The position numbers were made by a program, and so were the translations under genes. From Bradyrhizobium sp. 199 (lineage in GTDB: Bacteria > Pseudomonadota > Alphaproteobacteria > Rhizobiales > Xanthobacteraceae), in contig NZ_JADPJI010000008.1 of the NCBI RefSeq assembly GCF_023073355.1, forward strand, positions 744,001 through 808,000: a stretch of 64,000 nt of DNA, given 5' to 3'. Shown piece by piece: positions 1 to 9,333 of this stretch; the first letter of the stretch is position 1, and each line of letters begins with the position of its first letter. The notes below the pieces were generated by a model. It saw only the letters and a list, made by a program, of their open reading frames with translations, searched no databases and was not told the origin of the DNA.

Positions 1-116
1 GACGACGACCGCCGCTTGATGCCGTGAACGATGTAGCCCAGCGACAGAAGATATTCGGCGAGATAGGCGCCATCCTGGCCGGTCACACCGGTGATTAAAG
101 CGGTTGGCTTACTCAT
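1..116 (-). CDS. gmd: GDP-mannose 4,6-dehydratase, N-terminal fragment
   Basis: The reverse strand from 116 reads MSKPTALITGVTGQDGAYLA and continues to the window edge, so only about 38 N-terminal residues are visible. The GVTGQDG glycine motif of the short-chain dehydrogenase fold followed by AYLAEYLL is the typical start of GDP-mannose 4,6-dehydratase, which converts GDP-mannose to GDP-4-keto-6-deoxymannose, a precursor of fucose and related sugars in lipopolysaccharide or capsule. Its position at the edge of a polysaccharide locus fits. The rest of the gene lies outside the window, so integrity cannot be judged. Confidence 0.88.
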   Translation of the reverse strand, partial: MSKPTALITGVTGQDGAYLAEYLLSLGYIVHGIKRRSS

Positions 117-453
117 AGACTACCCAAGTTTATGGGAAAGTACTGAATCATCACGCTTGCATGCGCGAAATCACTGAATCGAACTTCTCTTCGAAGCATC
201 GCAGATCGAGCTGCAATAGGTCACCGCATAATCGCGGCTAGTCAACCCGCGATATTATGGTACGACGGGAAGGCCGCTTAGATCGAAAGCGCAATCGCGC
301 ACGTCGGTTTCGATGACTTAAGTGTTGGCCAAGCTGCGCAGTAGATACGCCACACAGCACATCAGCCGCTCACGCCGGGCTATGCCCGTCACATACGTGA
401 AGGGTTCACGAGGCCAACAGGTTAAGCACGATCGCGAGTGTGTAAGCTGCCTG
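117..453. other. Intergenic stretch upstream of gmd
   Basis: No convincing coding frame was found in these 337 bases. The short open frames here have no recognisable start context or protein character. The region must hold the promoter and leader of the minus-strand gmd and the 3' flank of the small secreted protein gene that ends at 454. No clear terminator hairpin or operator was seen. Confidence 0.5.
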
Positions 454-726
454 TCAATACGCGCGACGCAGCACGGGACCAACTGGTGCGCATACGCGGT
501 CCATATACCAACCATAAGGCGTCTCGACCCGCACCAAGGGACAACGGCGCACCGGCACATAGCGGTATGGGTATGGCTGCGCCCAAAACGTAATAGGCGT
601 CACTTGGCTCTGACCCGTGAGCAGGGCCGCCGGTGCCGGCATCTGCACCGCGGCGTTAGCTCCGTTCGCTGCGCATAGGGTAACCGTGACGGCGAAAAGG
701 CCTGCTCGCATTAACGTCGAAAACAT
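454..726 (-). CDS. Small secreted protein, proline/tyrosine-rich
   Basis: This 90-residue protein begins with a clear Sec signal peptide (hydrophobic core FAVTVTLCAANGANA, likely cleavage near residue 26). The short mature part is rich in Pro, Tyr and Arg (PYPYRYVPVRRC) and ends with paired cysteines in RRC and DRVCAPVG. Similar tiny exported proteins are frequent in Bradyrhizobium, but no function is known to me. It stands alone, pointing away from the neighbouring substrate-binding protein gene. The signal peptide and composition argue that it is a real gene. Confidence 0.7.
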   Translation of the reverse strand: MFSTLMRAGLFAVTVTLCAANGANAAVQMPAPAALLTGQSQVTPITFWAQPYPYRYVPVRRCPLVRVETPYGWYMDRVCAPVGPVLRRAY

Positions 727-926
727 CCCGAAAGCTCCTCGCGCCTGCGCGATCCAATCCCCATCGCGCTCGCCACATTCCAGTCAACGGAAGCGCCTTG
801 GGTGAGCCGCGCGGCTAGCCCAAATAGTTGACGGAATTTACCAACGCCGCCGGCAGAAAAGCAACCGCTGCCAGGCGGCCGAGAGCTTTTTGGGTCGATA
901 TGGCGCGCAGGTGTGGCTTCTTGGTC

Positions 927-2036
927 CTACTTGTCCTCATTCCCGGCCCCCGGAGCAGCGAGGTCGGGTGAACGGCGGTACACATCCCGAAGAAACTGGT
1001 AGTTGACCGCCTGAGCCAGCGGTACGTCCTCTTCACCCAGCTTGGCGAAGAGCAAAATATCCCGAAGCGTCCGCCACCGGCTTTCGTCGTAGTCCCCGAT
1101 ACGGCCGCCGGTCGGTAGCACGAGCGAGCGCTGCTGCTGCAGCTCGAATATAAGCCGTTGGGGGTTCAACCTGGCCTGACCGCTGCCGGCGAGAACGGGC
1201 ACGCTCCTTGCATAGTCCGCATAGGCAAATTGCCACCCTCGAATGAGACCCCGAAGAACATCGGCGATCACGGACGGTTGGTCATGAACGAGATCATTGC
1301 TGGCGAAATAGACCATGCCGGGGACATGGATACCGTAGTCCTGCGGCTTAATGACGTTCAGCTTCACGAAGGTCGGGCTGGAGGGATCGGGCTGCTCATC
1401 GATCGCGGCGATGATCGCATCCACCTCCCCAGCCCTCAGAGCCTCGAATCTGTCGCGGTCTGGGACCTTGGTGATCTGGCTTCGGGGAAGCCCGAGCTGC
1501 GCCATCATGGCATCGAAAACGACTTCTCCCTCACTCGCTCTGCGATACCCGACCCGCTTCCCGACCAGGTCGACCGGACGCCGCAATCCCGAGCTTTCGA
1601 GTATGAAGATCGCGACCGAGGTATCGAGAAAGCTGGCCGCGAAGGCAGTGACGGGGACGCCGCGCCAGCTCGCCAGCAGGAACTTCTGGCCGCTCGTCAC
1701 GCCGATGGCATGTTGGCGTGCGATCGTCTGTACGAAGTCAGGGTCGGGTTGAGCCGCCAACTCAATGAGGGAGGAGAAATATCCCTGCTTCGATGCAGAG
1801 AGTTCGCCAGCGAACCGTGCGCCATGTGGCCCGTCCAGGAGGAGCTTGACCGCCACGCTTTTGGAGGCTGTTGGCGCTCGTACAGGAGCCGCGTCAGGGC
1901 GAATAAGGAGAAGCACAATGCCTGCCAATGCAACAGCAGCAAGGCTAATGGCGAGGTAACGCTTCGCTCTCGGCCGGGCCTGCCGCCGGGACCGGGCTCT
2001 TAACGAAGACTTCCTAATGAGTTGTGGATTCGACAT
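927..2036 (-). CDS. NMT1/THI5-like ABC transporter substrate-binding protein
   Basis: The 369-residue product has a basic N-terminus and one hydrophobic segment at about residues 27-45 (YLAISLAAVALAGIVLLLI), which may be an uncleaved anchor. A periplasmic-binding-protein fold of the NMT1/THI5/SsuA type follows, with FILESSGLRRPVDLVGKRVG and a later EALRAGEVDAIIAA segment. Such proteins capture small organic ligands such as pyrimidines, taurine or nitrate for ABC importers. No permease or ATPase gene is adjacent, so it may act as an orphan binding or sensing protein. It is divergent from the exopolysaccharide block, with a shared 134-base upstream region. The ligand cannot be told from sequence. 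Confidence 0.8.
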   Translation of the reverse strand: MSNPQLIRKSSLRARSRRQARPRAKRYLAISLAAVALAGIVLLLIRPDAAPVRAPTASKSVAVKLLLDGPHGARFAGELSASKQGYFSSLIELAAQPDPDFVQTIARQHAIGVTSGQKFLLASWRGVPVTAFAASFLDTSVAIFILESSGLRRPVDLVGKRVGYRRASEGEVVFDAMMAQLGLPRSQITKVPDRDRFEALRAGEVDAIIAAIDEQPDPSSPTFVKLNVIKPQDYGIHVPGMVYFASNDLVHDQPSVIADVLRGLIRGWQFAYADYARSVPVLAGSGQARLNPQRLIFELQQQRSLVLPTGGRIGDYDESRWRTLRDILLFAKLGEEDVPLAQAVNYQFLRDVYRRSPDLAAPGAGNEDK

Positions 2037-2170
2037 ATCACTTGAGGCGAGATGAGCTACAATGTACCTTGGGGTAAGGTTAATTTTTCCCTCACCTTGT
2101 TTTAACAGCGATTTTGACCGATAGCACGGTTTGTTCGGACAATTAATTTTGCGTCAATGGATTAGGCAGG

Positions 2171-3673
2171 ATGTCAATTGTTTCTACTCGACCTGTGCCC
2201 GTCCCTGATTCTGCGACGGGAATTCGCGTGGTCGAGCAAACCGCATCAACATCTAAGTGGTTTTCGCCGACCTGGTTGCGCCCGGCGGTTGTTGAACGCT
2301 TTCTGGCCTTAGTTGATGCGGCGTTGATCGTGATCAGCGGGATTGGCTGCGCGGTCGGCTACCTCCTGTCGACCGCGGGCATCGTCGGCAAAGCCGACTT
2401 CTACGCGGCGGCTAGCGTTCTGGTTGCAATAAATTTCATCCTTCTGACTTTGGTACAGCAGGGCTACCGGCTCAAAATCATCACCGACCTGCCACGCACG
2501 TTGCGGATGACACTGACGACGTGGACCGGCCTGTTCGGCGCGCTGCTCGCGATCGCCTTTACGATGAAGGTCAGCGAAGAGTTCTCCCGTGGCGCCACGA
2601 TCTCGTTCTATCTGGTCGGCCTCGCCGCCCTTCTCGCTTGGAAGACCGTCGCCGCGCGCTTGATCACGCATGCCTTACGCACCGGCGCCTTTGCCAACGG
2701 CCGTGCGATCATGATCGCCGAATTCGGCCTTGCCACCTCCTCCTCCAACGCGGTCGACGACCTTGGTCAACACGGCTACCGGCTGATGCGAATCATGGAG
2801 ATCCCCGCGAGGGAGCTGACTTCGCCGCTACTGCTCTCCTCGCTCGCGCCGCGGTTCGAGGAGCTGATTGCCTATGCGCGCGAGAACCGGATCGAGCACA
2901 TCTTCCTGCTGATTAACTGGGGCCGGCAGCATGTGATCGATAGCATTTTGGACGCACTGAAGATCCTCCCCATTCCGGTGCATCTGGTCCCGGACACTCA
3001 CACGGCGCGCTTCCTGCGCTATCCGCTTTCCGGCACCGGCAGCACATTCATTGCCGAGTTGCGCCGCGCTCCGCTGTCCTTGCGGGAGCGGGGACTCAAA
3101 CGCGCGCTGGATCTCGTCGGCGCGAGCCTTGCGCTATTAGTATTCGCGCCGGTGATGCTGGTGACCGCAATTCTGATCAAGCTGAGCTCGATGGGCCCGG
3201 TGTTTTTTCGCCAGACCCGCCACGGCTTTGGCGGGCGCGCGTTCAAGATCTTCAAGTTCCGCACTATGCGCGTGCTCGAGGACGGCCCGACGATCGTGCA
3301 GGCGCAGAAGAACGACCCGCGCGTCACGCCGATCGGCAAGTGGCTGCGCAAGACCTCGATCGACGAGCTGCCACAGCTCTTGAACGTGCTCAAGGGTGAG
3401 ATGTCGCTGGTCGGCCCCCGCCCGCACGCGGCCGCCCACAACACCGAATACGAGCAGATCATCGGCAATTATGCCTTCCGCCACCACGTCAAGCCCGGCA
3501 TCACCGGCTGGGCCCAAGTTAATGGTTATCGCGGAGAAACCAATACGCTTGACCTAATGCAGAAGCGCGTCGAACTCGACCTCTGGTACATCAACAATTG
3601 GAGCCTTTGGCTGGACATCCTGATCATCATGCGAACCGCTGTGATCAGCCTCGCGCAGGCTAAGGCATATTAA
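2171..3673 (+). CDS. Undecaprenyl-phosphate glycosyl-1-phosphate transferase (WcaJ/ExoY class)
   Basis: This is a 500-residue polyprenyl glycosylphosphotransferase that should start repeat-unit assembly by moving a hexose-1-phosphate from a nucleotide sugar to undecaprenyl phosphate. The N-terminal half has four hydrophobic segments (about residues 45-180) and a nucleotide-binding-like soluble region. The C-terminal catalytic domain starts with KRALDLVGASLALLVFAPVM and carries the family signatures FKIFKFRTM, DELPQLLNVLKGEMSLVGPR and KPGITGWAQVNGYRGET. The length matches WcaJ-type enzymes with the extra membrane domain, longer than ExoY alone. It opens the plus-strand block, and the epimerase gene follows after 19 bases. 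Glucose is the most common substrate in this subclass, which is an inference here. Confidence 0.93.
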   Translation: MSIVSTRPVPVPDSATGIRVVEQTASTSKWFSPTWLRPAVVERFLALVDAALIVISGIGCAVGYLLSTAGIVGKADFYAAASVLVAINFILLTLVQQGYRLKIITDLPRTLRMTLTTWTGLFGALLAIAFTMKVSEEFSRGATISFYLVGLAALLAWKTVAARLITHALRTGAFANGRAIMIAEFGLATSSSNAVDDLGQHGYRLMRIMEIPARELTSPLLLSSLAPRFEELIAYARENRIEHIFLLINWGRQHVIDSILDALKILPIPVHLVPDTHTARFLRYPLSGTGSTFIAELRRAPLSLRERGLKRALDLVGASLALLVFAPVMLVTAILIKLSSMGPVFFRQTRHGFGGRAFKIFKFRTMRVLEDGPTIVQAQKNDPRVTPIGKWLRKTSIDELPQLLNVLKGEMSLVGPRPHAAAHNTEYEQIIGNYAFRHHVKPGITGWAQVNGYRGETNTLDLMQKRVELDLWYINNWSLWLDILIIMRTAVISLAQAKAY

Positions 3674-3692
3674 CGCAAACCGGAATATTGAA

Positions 3693-4655
3693 ATGCCTAC
3701 CTCAATTGTCGTCTTTGGAGGGGCCGGCTTTATCGGCACCCATTTGCTTCGCCGCCTTGTCTCGGAAGGAACGAACAGCATCATCTCTTTCGATCTCAAG
3801 GATCCCAAGGAAAGGCTGCCGGGAGTAATTTACCGCATCGCGGATGTACGCAATCTCCAAGACGTCAACGTGGAATCCGGCGTTGCGCGCATATACAATT
3901 TGGCGGCGGTCCATACTACTCCCGGTCATGCGGACCACGAGTACTTCGAGACGAACGTCGCGGGCGCGCTAGAGGTAACCAGCTTCGCGACGCGGCATGG
4001 CGCGCCCGAAATCATATTCACGAGCTCGATTTCTGTGTATGGACCCGGCGAGTCCGTGAAGACAGAAGAGACGCCGTTAGCACCCACCTCCTCGTACGGG
4101 ATCTCCAAAGCGCTTGCCGAGCGCATACATCAAAATTGGTTCGACGGAGACAGCAATCGCAGGCTGACCATCGTGAGACCTGCCGTGGTCTTCGGCAAAG
4201 GCGAAGGCGGCAACTTCACCCGACTTGCAAGCCTTCTCCAGAAGGGCTTCTTCGTTTACCCGGGACGAAAGAACACCGTGAAAGCCTGCATTTACGTCGG
4301 CGATTTGCTTGACGCGATTGAGTTTGCTCGATCGTCCGCCGAGCGTTTCGTGCTGTTCAACGCATGCTATCCGGATCGCTATACAATTGAGGATATTGTA
4401 AACGCGTTCCGGTCTACTTCCTTCCCAAATGCGCGAGAGTTTCTCATTCCCGAGCCGGCCGTGAAGGCTGCAGCGGGCATTCTCAAGCCTTTCTCCGCTC
4501 TTGGTTTAGGTATTCATCCCGACCGTGTCATGAAGCTCGTCAGGTCGACGGATATTGTCCCGGGTTGGCTTCAATCCAAAGGTCAAGCGCAGCTTGGACA
4601 GTTGCAGTCCGCCCTGCTCCGCTGGAAAGACGAATCATCGGGATTGTTCACATAG
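3693..4655 (+). CDS. NAD-dependent epimerase/dehydratase
   Basis: The 320-residue protein is an extended short-chain dehydrogenase. The Rossmann motif GGAGFIG is at residues 8-14, the catalytic Ser region is TSSISVYGPG and the YxxxK pair is in SSYGISKALAER. It probably modifies a nucleotide sugar, since it lies 19 bases after the initiating phosphotransferase and before a second epimerase. The C-terminal substrate region (FVYPGRKNTVKACIYVGDLL) resembles 4-epimerases or dehydratases of the GalE/WbpK group rather than Gmd. The exact substrate cannot be assigned. Confidence 0.85.
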   Translation: MPTSIVVFGGAGFIGTHLLRRLVSEGTNSIISFDLKDPKERLPGVIYRIADVRNLQDVNVESGVARIYNLAAVHTTPGHADHEYFETNVAGALEVTSFATRHGAPEIIFTSSISVYGPGESVKTEETPLAPTSSYGISKALAERIHQNWFDGDSNRRLTIVRPAVVFGKGEGGNFTRLASLLQKGFFVYPGRKNTVKACIYVGDLLDAIEFARSSAERFVLFNACYPDRYTIEDIVNAFRSTSFPNAREFLIPEPAVKAAAGILKPFSALGLGIHPDRVMKLVRSTDIVPGWLQSKGQAQLGQLQSALLRWKDESSGLFT

Positions 4656-4736
4656 CGGCCGACAGAATGGCCACAGCCTAGGCCTCGCGACCAATCATTC
4701 GAGCGCTACTTGCGCCTTGATCAATCGAGCTAAGAT

Positions 4737-5711
4737 ATGACCATTCCTATTGTTATCACGGGTGCGGCAGGGTTCATTGGTATGCATGTGGCCGAACGAC
4801 TGCTGGATCATGGCGAAGCGGTGATCGGGGTCGACGTCTTCAATGCCTATTATAGTCTCGCCCTGAAGGACGCCCGGGCGGCGCGCCTCGAGGGCCGACG
4901 CGGCTTCCGCATGGTCCGCATGGACATCGCCGACCACAAAGCCTTCGCCGAGTTGGTAAAGACCTCCGGCACCAAGCGGGTGATCCACTTGGCCGCCCAG
5001 GCTGGAGTTCGCTACTCGATCGAGAACCCGTTCGCTTACGAACGCAGCAACCTCGCGGGACACCTCTCTGTGCTGGAAGCCTGCCGCCACGCTGAGGTAG
5101 AACATTTAGTTTACGCTTCATCGAGCAGTGTTTACGGCGACCGGCCGCTGAACGGCGACGGCTTCCGCGAGACCGACCCGGCCAACGAACCCGTCTCGCT
5201 TTACGCCGCCACCAAGCGCTCCTGCGAGATGCTGAGCCAGAGCTACGCCCGCCTCTACGGTTTTCCGCAATCCGGCCTGCGTTTCTTCACCGTGTACGGC
5301 CCCTGGGGGCGTCCCGACATGGCCTATTATGCTTTCACGGAGAAGATGTTGAAGGGAACGTCGATCGAGGTCTATGGCGAAGGTCGGATGGCCCGCGACT
5401 TCACCTATATCGACGACATCGTCGATGGAATCTTGGGTGTGCTCAAGCATCCGCCCGCGCGAGGCGGTCACGAAATCTACAATATTGGCGATAACGACCC
5501 CGTCGGGCTGATGGACATGATCACCACGCTGGAAGCCGCCCTGGGCATCGAGGCCAACAAGGCGTTCCTGCCAATGCAACCAGGCGATGTCTCAGCCACC
5601 TTCGCTAATATCGACAAGCTCCAGGCCCTTTGCGGCTACAAGCCCAAGATCAAACTCGCCGAGGGCTTGGCCCACTTCGTGGCATGGAGGCGCGTCCAGG
5701 TGGGCTCCTAG
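4737..5711 (+). CDS. UDP-glucuronate 4-epimerase-like NAD-dependent epimerase
   Basis: The 324 residues carry GAAGFIG (8-14), the SSSSVYG catalytic serine motif and the YAATK pair. FTVYGPWGRPDMA and RDFTYIDDIVDG are typical of the LspL/CapI family, which interconverts UDP-glucuronate and UDP-galacturonate. The early VFNAYYSLALKDARAARLE is also family-like. Galacturonate is a known component of Bradyrhizobium exopolysaccharide, so supply of UDP-GalA to the neighbouring transferases is a sensible role. It follows the first epimerase after 81 bases. The family is sure, the substrate probable. Confidence 0.85.
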   Translation: MTIPIVITGAAGFIGMHVAERLLDHGEAVIGVDVFNAYYSLALKDARAARLEGRRGFRMVRMDIADHKAFAELVKTSGTKRVIHLAAQAGVRYSIENPFAYERSNLAGHLSVLEACRHAEVEHLVYASSSSVYGDRPLNGDGFRETDPANEPVSLYAATKRSCEMLSQSYARLYGFPQSGLRFFTVYGPWGRPDMAYYAFTEKMLKGTSIEVYGEGRMARDFTYIDDIVDGILGVLKHPPARGGHEIYNIGDNDPVGLMDMITTLEAALGIEANKAFLPMQPGDVSATFANIDKLQALCGYKPKIKLAEGLAHFVAWRRVQVGS

Positions 5712-6025
5712 GCAACAGAATAACTGGGAATCGACTCAGATCTTGCTGAACGGAAGCTCCATGAAACAGGTAAACAAGAAGCGGTGACCCCGCTATCATA
5801 TAAGCAAGAACATGAGCGATGCCCTCGCAGAAATACGACAAGGTCCTTAGGCCTCCATCTCGAGCGCGCGAACAAGCTGTTGAACTCGACCCTGCGTTTT
5901 TCCCCGGATGGGCTCTGAAGCAGGGATTGTTCCGAGACGGCGCCTTCGTCTTGGGCCTAGACCGCTGGATCGCGGCGACGGAACGCACCTTTGTCTGCCC
6001 GCAAGTGACCGCACGAAAGCAGATC
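5712..6025. other. Leader region before the GT2 gene
   Basis: These 314 bases separate the epimerase from the preferred start of the GT2 transferase. The frame is open back to 5819, giving a possible 69-residue N-terminal extension, but that extension shows no membrane helix, signal or family similarity and GT2 homology begins only after 6026. A regulatory leader or internal promoter is more likely. No hairpin stood out. Confidence 0.45.
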
Positions 6026-7069
6026 ATGAATCATCATACGATCCTCTCAGAGACAGCTCGGCAAGACTCGAAGATAGTTGTCGTGATTCCGACGTTAAAT
6101 GAAGAGCGAACGATCGTCGCCGTGATTGCTTCACTTGCTCGTGAAAAGGCCAGATTAGCCAATCTCCAGATTGTCGTCGCTGACGGAGGCAGCGCGGACC
6201 GAACAGTAACGTTAGCCAAGGAACAGGGTGAAATTTATCCCTTCGTCTGTGTCATCAACAATCCCAAACGACTGCAAAGTGCGGCCGTCAATCTGGTTGC
6301 TCGGCAATGGCGCAATCAAGCTGACGTGCTGGTTCGTTGCGACGCTCATGCGCATTATCCTGAACGCTTTGTCGAGCAACTGCTCACGACTCTTATCAAT
6401 ACCGGCGCAGATTCAGTCGTGGTCCCGATGGATTCAGTTGGGCGCGATTGCTTGGAGAAGGCTGTGGCCTGGGTTTCAGATACTCCCTTAGGGTCTGGCG
6501 GGTCAGCGCATCGCGGCGGCAAACGCAGTGGCTTAGTCGACCATGGCCATCACGCAGCATTCAGGTTGTCGAGTTTCCTCGATAACGGCGGTTATGACGA
6601 GACCTTCAGCCATAATGAAGATGCCGAATTCGACTGTCGGCTAAATGCTCGCGGTGGAAGGGTCTTTCTCGACGGAGATATCCGTCTCCAATATCATCCA
6701 CGCAATAACTTCCGCAGCCTCGCTAAACAATATTTCAACTATGGCAAGGGCCGATCGCGTACTGTTCGCCGGCATCCTCATGCAATGCGGCTGCGCCAGA
6801 TTGTGGTACCGGCTCATTTCGTACTTACGATCGTTTCGTTTCTTGTCGTCCTGATCACCAGAAGCTGGCTGGCTCTTGCTTGGCCGCTCCTCTATTTGAC
6901 CGTGCTGATGGCCATGTCGCTTATGCTCGGATTCAAGCATAAATCCATCTGTGGACTGCTGGCCGGTTTTGCTGCGGCATGTATGCATTTTTCATGGGCT
7001 TCGGGCTTCTTCTGGGGATTGATCAACATAAGAGAACACCGTTGGCTGCCCGTGAAGGCTCCGGCCTAA
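6026..7069 (+). CDS. GT2 family glycosyltransferase (ExoA-like)
   Basis: From ATG 6026 the product is 347 residues. The GT-A nucleotide-binding strand KIVVVIPTLNEERT lies near residue 18, with the acidic motif IVVADGGSADRT following. CDAHAHYPERFVEQL and the later HNEDAEFDCRLNARGGRVF (acceptor and base region) are typical of the ExoA/succinoglycan-type transferases. At least three C-terminal hydrophobic segments (from VVPAHFVLTIVSFLVVLI on) place it in the inner membrane, facing the cytoplasm. It likely adds a sugar to the lipid-linked repeat unit. The start was chosen because family homology begins there; an upstream start at 5819 is possible. Confidence 0.87.
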   Translation: MNHHTILSETARQDSKIVVVIPTLNEERTIVAVIASLAREKARLANLQIVVADGGSADRTVTLAKEQGEIYPFVCVINNPKRLQSAAVNLVARQWRNQADVLVRCDAHAHYPERFVEQLLTTLINTGADSVVVPMDSVGRDCLEKAVAWVSDTPLGSGGSAHRGGKRSGLVDHGHHAAFRLSSFLDNGGYDETFSHNEDAEFDCRLNARGGRVFLDGDIRLQYHPRNNFRSLAKQYFNYGKGRSRTVRRHPHAMRLRQIVVPAHFVLTIVSFLVVLITRSWLALAWPLLYLTVLMAMSLMLGFKHKSICGLLAGFAAACMHFSWASGFFWGLINIREHRWLPVKAPA

Positions 7070-7325
7070 TGCTCCCTTCAGACATGGAAGCGGGCTCCAT
7101 TGGCGGGATCGAAGGACCAGATTCGGGTGGGATCGTTGATGAGATCGCGATCCCGCCAATCAGATCTGAATCGCGTGGGATGGGGGCGTTGTTGGCAGAA
7201 AACCCGTGCATCAATGTCACAGCGTTGGGTGATCGTCATTTCTTGTTAAGCTATAAACCGATGAGGCTGGTAGATAGGATGCTGTGGTCAGAATCCAGTG
7301 CGAAACGACAACCAGTAGTCGGGCG

Positions 7326-9278
7326 ATGAAAGCGACCAGAAGACGATTTCTCGCATGGGGCTACGGCGCGGGAATCGGGCTCGGCTTCGATTTTGCCAGA
7401 CGGGCGAATGCCCGTCAGCCGAACTTCGCGGTCTCGTTTGACGCCGCCGTCGAGAACTACACTCCCCTCGCCGACTACAGCTTCGGAACGGGCGCAGCGC
7501 CCCGCGGAGCTACGCGTATCGCCGATGCTGATATCCTTGCCTCTTTCTTCAACCACTGGGCGGCAAATCTCCGCTCGCCGACCGCGACGATCAATACCGA
7601 GAATCAGCGCTACATGCCCTTCTCTTCAAGGGAAAACTTCGTTTTCGCCGAAGACGCGCTGGAACTGACCGCGACGTTGCCGCATGGCGGCGGTCTCGGG
7701 TCGGTCGTCGTGACTGCGAATGCGGCCGGTTCGCGGACCCTCGCCGTTTCGGACGCAAGCGCCATCTGCGTCGGGCGGGTAGTCTCCTTCGGCGAACGCC
7801 AGCTCGCAAACCAGCACGTGACGCTGGGATGCGGCATCCGCGGCAAACTGGCGGACGGCGACAGCGTCACACTGAGCTTCGATCTTTCGGCCACCGGCCA
7901 GGAGGCGATCACGCTCAGCGAGACCGTCAGCGCAACCTCCACTCACCGGGCGCTGGCGCAGATTCTCGTCGACCGTATTAACGCCGATGCGCGCCTGAGC
8001 GCGCTCGGCATTGCCGCCATCAAGGGGACCAGCCCCGGCAGCTACTGGATCACCTATCCCCGCCTTAACAATCCCGGCGGCCCGCCGTTCGGTAGGGCGG
8101 CCAATGGCTCCATGCAATGGTTGAGCCTTTCGGCCGGCCGAAACGGCAGCGTAACGCATGAGCGCAAGGCTAGTGTCTTCCTGACCTGGGTCACAGGACG
8201 CGAGGGCAACAACATCACCCTTAACCACCCGGTGACTGCTCAGGCTGGGCAGAAGCTTCACCTCATGCCTTCGAAAATGATGGAGCGATCCGACGCCTAT
8301 CAAGGCATTTCCGCCACGATTCCTCTGGCCGACACCGAGGGGCTGGAGATCGGACAGGCTGTCACCTTCGGTTACAATGACCGCCAATACCGGCCGATCG
8401 TCTCGAAGACGGTGGACAGCATCACCGTCAACGACGGCGTCAACGTCACAGAGGGCCTGTTCGTCACCTCGCAACCGATCTGGCTGGCGAAAGTCGCCGC
8501 CGAGGTCAAGAACAGCAATATCATGACCTTCGAGGCGATCCCTGCCGGAGTGAGTGTGGGGCAGCAGGTGATCCGGCAGGACACCAACCCCAACAACAAT
8601 GTTAAGGTCGTCGCCATCGACCGGACGTCCTCACCGCAGAAAGTGACGCTCAGCGGGCGCGTCACCATGCCGGTGGACGGCACGGCCCTCTTCCACCCGC
8701 CGATCCATTCGGGACAGATATGGTCGAAGGTCGGCTATACGCCCGGCGAGTTCGGCCGCGACTGGATCGCTCTCGAACTGAAATGCGACCTGCCCGACAG
8801 CGCCGATATCGGCGCATGGCCGGCGTTCTGGCTGTTTCGCGACCCATACCAGCTGACCGACATGCCCACTCCCAAGGACAGCGCCTCGGAAATCGACATG
8901 ACGGACCTGTTTGTTTACTGGTCCAACCTGAGCACCAACAGCCATCGCCCCGCCAATGGCAAACCCACGACCGAAATCTATCGCAACACCGCCTTTCATA
9001 ACGGCGAATATGTAGTAGGAAACAACATGGGCCTGAAGACCCGGAAGATCCAGGCAATCTGGTCCACCGACCAGGTCTTCTACTACATCGACGGCATTCT
9101 GGTCTGGGCGCGCAACTTCACCTACAACCGCTCGGCGCGAGCGCAGATCGCGGCCAATCTGGCTGTCGGAACGACTTCCCCGAATTTCACCGGCAACGGT
9201 TTCTTCCCGCTCGACTTTAGTCGGTTTCCGATGAAGTTCCGATTGAGGCGCCTGCGCATCTTAGCCGCGGCTGACTGA
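7326..9278 (+). CDS. Tat-exported GH16-like protein with large internal insertion
   Basis: From ATG 7326 the protein has 650 residues. It opens with a twin-arginine signal (TRRRFLAWGYGAG, residues 3-15). A GH16-like N-terminal strand region (to about 118) is followed by roughly 340 residues of beta-rich sequence with three similar VGxxV-type segments (near 7765, 8345 and 8555). GH16 homology resumes with SGQIWSKVGYTPGEFGRDW, AWPAFWLF and the active-site strand SEIDMTDLF (E522, D524, D527). GH16 enzymes such as ExoK cut beta-glycan exopolysaccharides. The third catalytic position is Asp instead of the usual Glu, so activity is uncertain. Its 3' end is repeated, decayed, at 10479-10669. Confidence 0.75.
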   Translation: MKATRRRFLAWGYGAGIGLGFDFARRANARQPNFAVSFDAAVENYTPLADYSFGTGAAPRGATRIADADILASFFNHWAANLRSPTATINTENQRYMPFSSRENFVFAEDALELTATLPHGGGLGSVVVTANAAGSRTLAVSDASAICVGRVVSFGERQLANQHVTLGCGIRGKLADGDSVTLSFDLSATGQEAITLSETVSATSTHRALAQILVDRINADARLSALGIAAIKGTSPGSYWITYPRLNNPGGPPFGRAANGSMQWLSLSAGRNGSVTHERKASVFLTWVTGREGNNITLNHPVTAQAGQKLHLMPSKMMERSDAYQGISATIPLADTEGLEIGQAVTFGYNDRQYRPIVSKTVDSITVNDGVNVTEGLFVTSQPIWLAKVAAEVKNSNIMTFEAIPAGVSVGQQVIRQDTNPNNNVKVVAIDRTSSPQKVTLSGRVTMPVDGTALFHPPIHSGQIWSKVGYTPGEFGRDWIALELKCDLPDSADIGAWPAFWLFRDPYQLTDMPTPKDSASEIDMTDLFVYWSNLSTNSHRPANGKPTTEIYRNTAFHNGEYVVGNNMGLKTRKIQAIWSTDQVFYYIDGILVWARNFTYNRSARAQIAANLAVGTTSPNFTGNGFFPLDFSRFPMKFRLRRLRILAAAD

Positions 9279-9333
9279 ACCCTTTCGAGACGTGGCGGCA
9301 ACGCCACGCGCAAGCCAGGACCGCTTGAACAGG
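9144..9333 (+). repeat. Direct repeat copy A (GH16 3' end and downstream flank)
   Basis: This 190-base segment covers the last 45 codons of the GH16-like gene and 55 bases beyond its stop. It recurs in degraded form at 10479-10669. Within 9230-9333 I counted by eye 18 mismatches over 104 ungapped bases against 10566-10669. The upstream part is more diverged and differs by one base in length. Confidence 0.85.

Noticed and set aside
322..678. A 118-codon plus-strand frame near the left end
   Set aside because: It lies opposite the small secreted protein, which has a clear signal peptide, and shows no protein character.
7070..7325. Upstream start for the GH16-like protein at 7284
   Set aside because: The twin-arginine motif needs to be near the N-terminus; ATG 7326 places it correctly.
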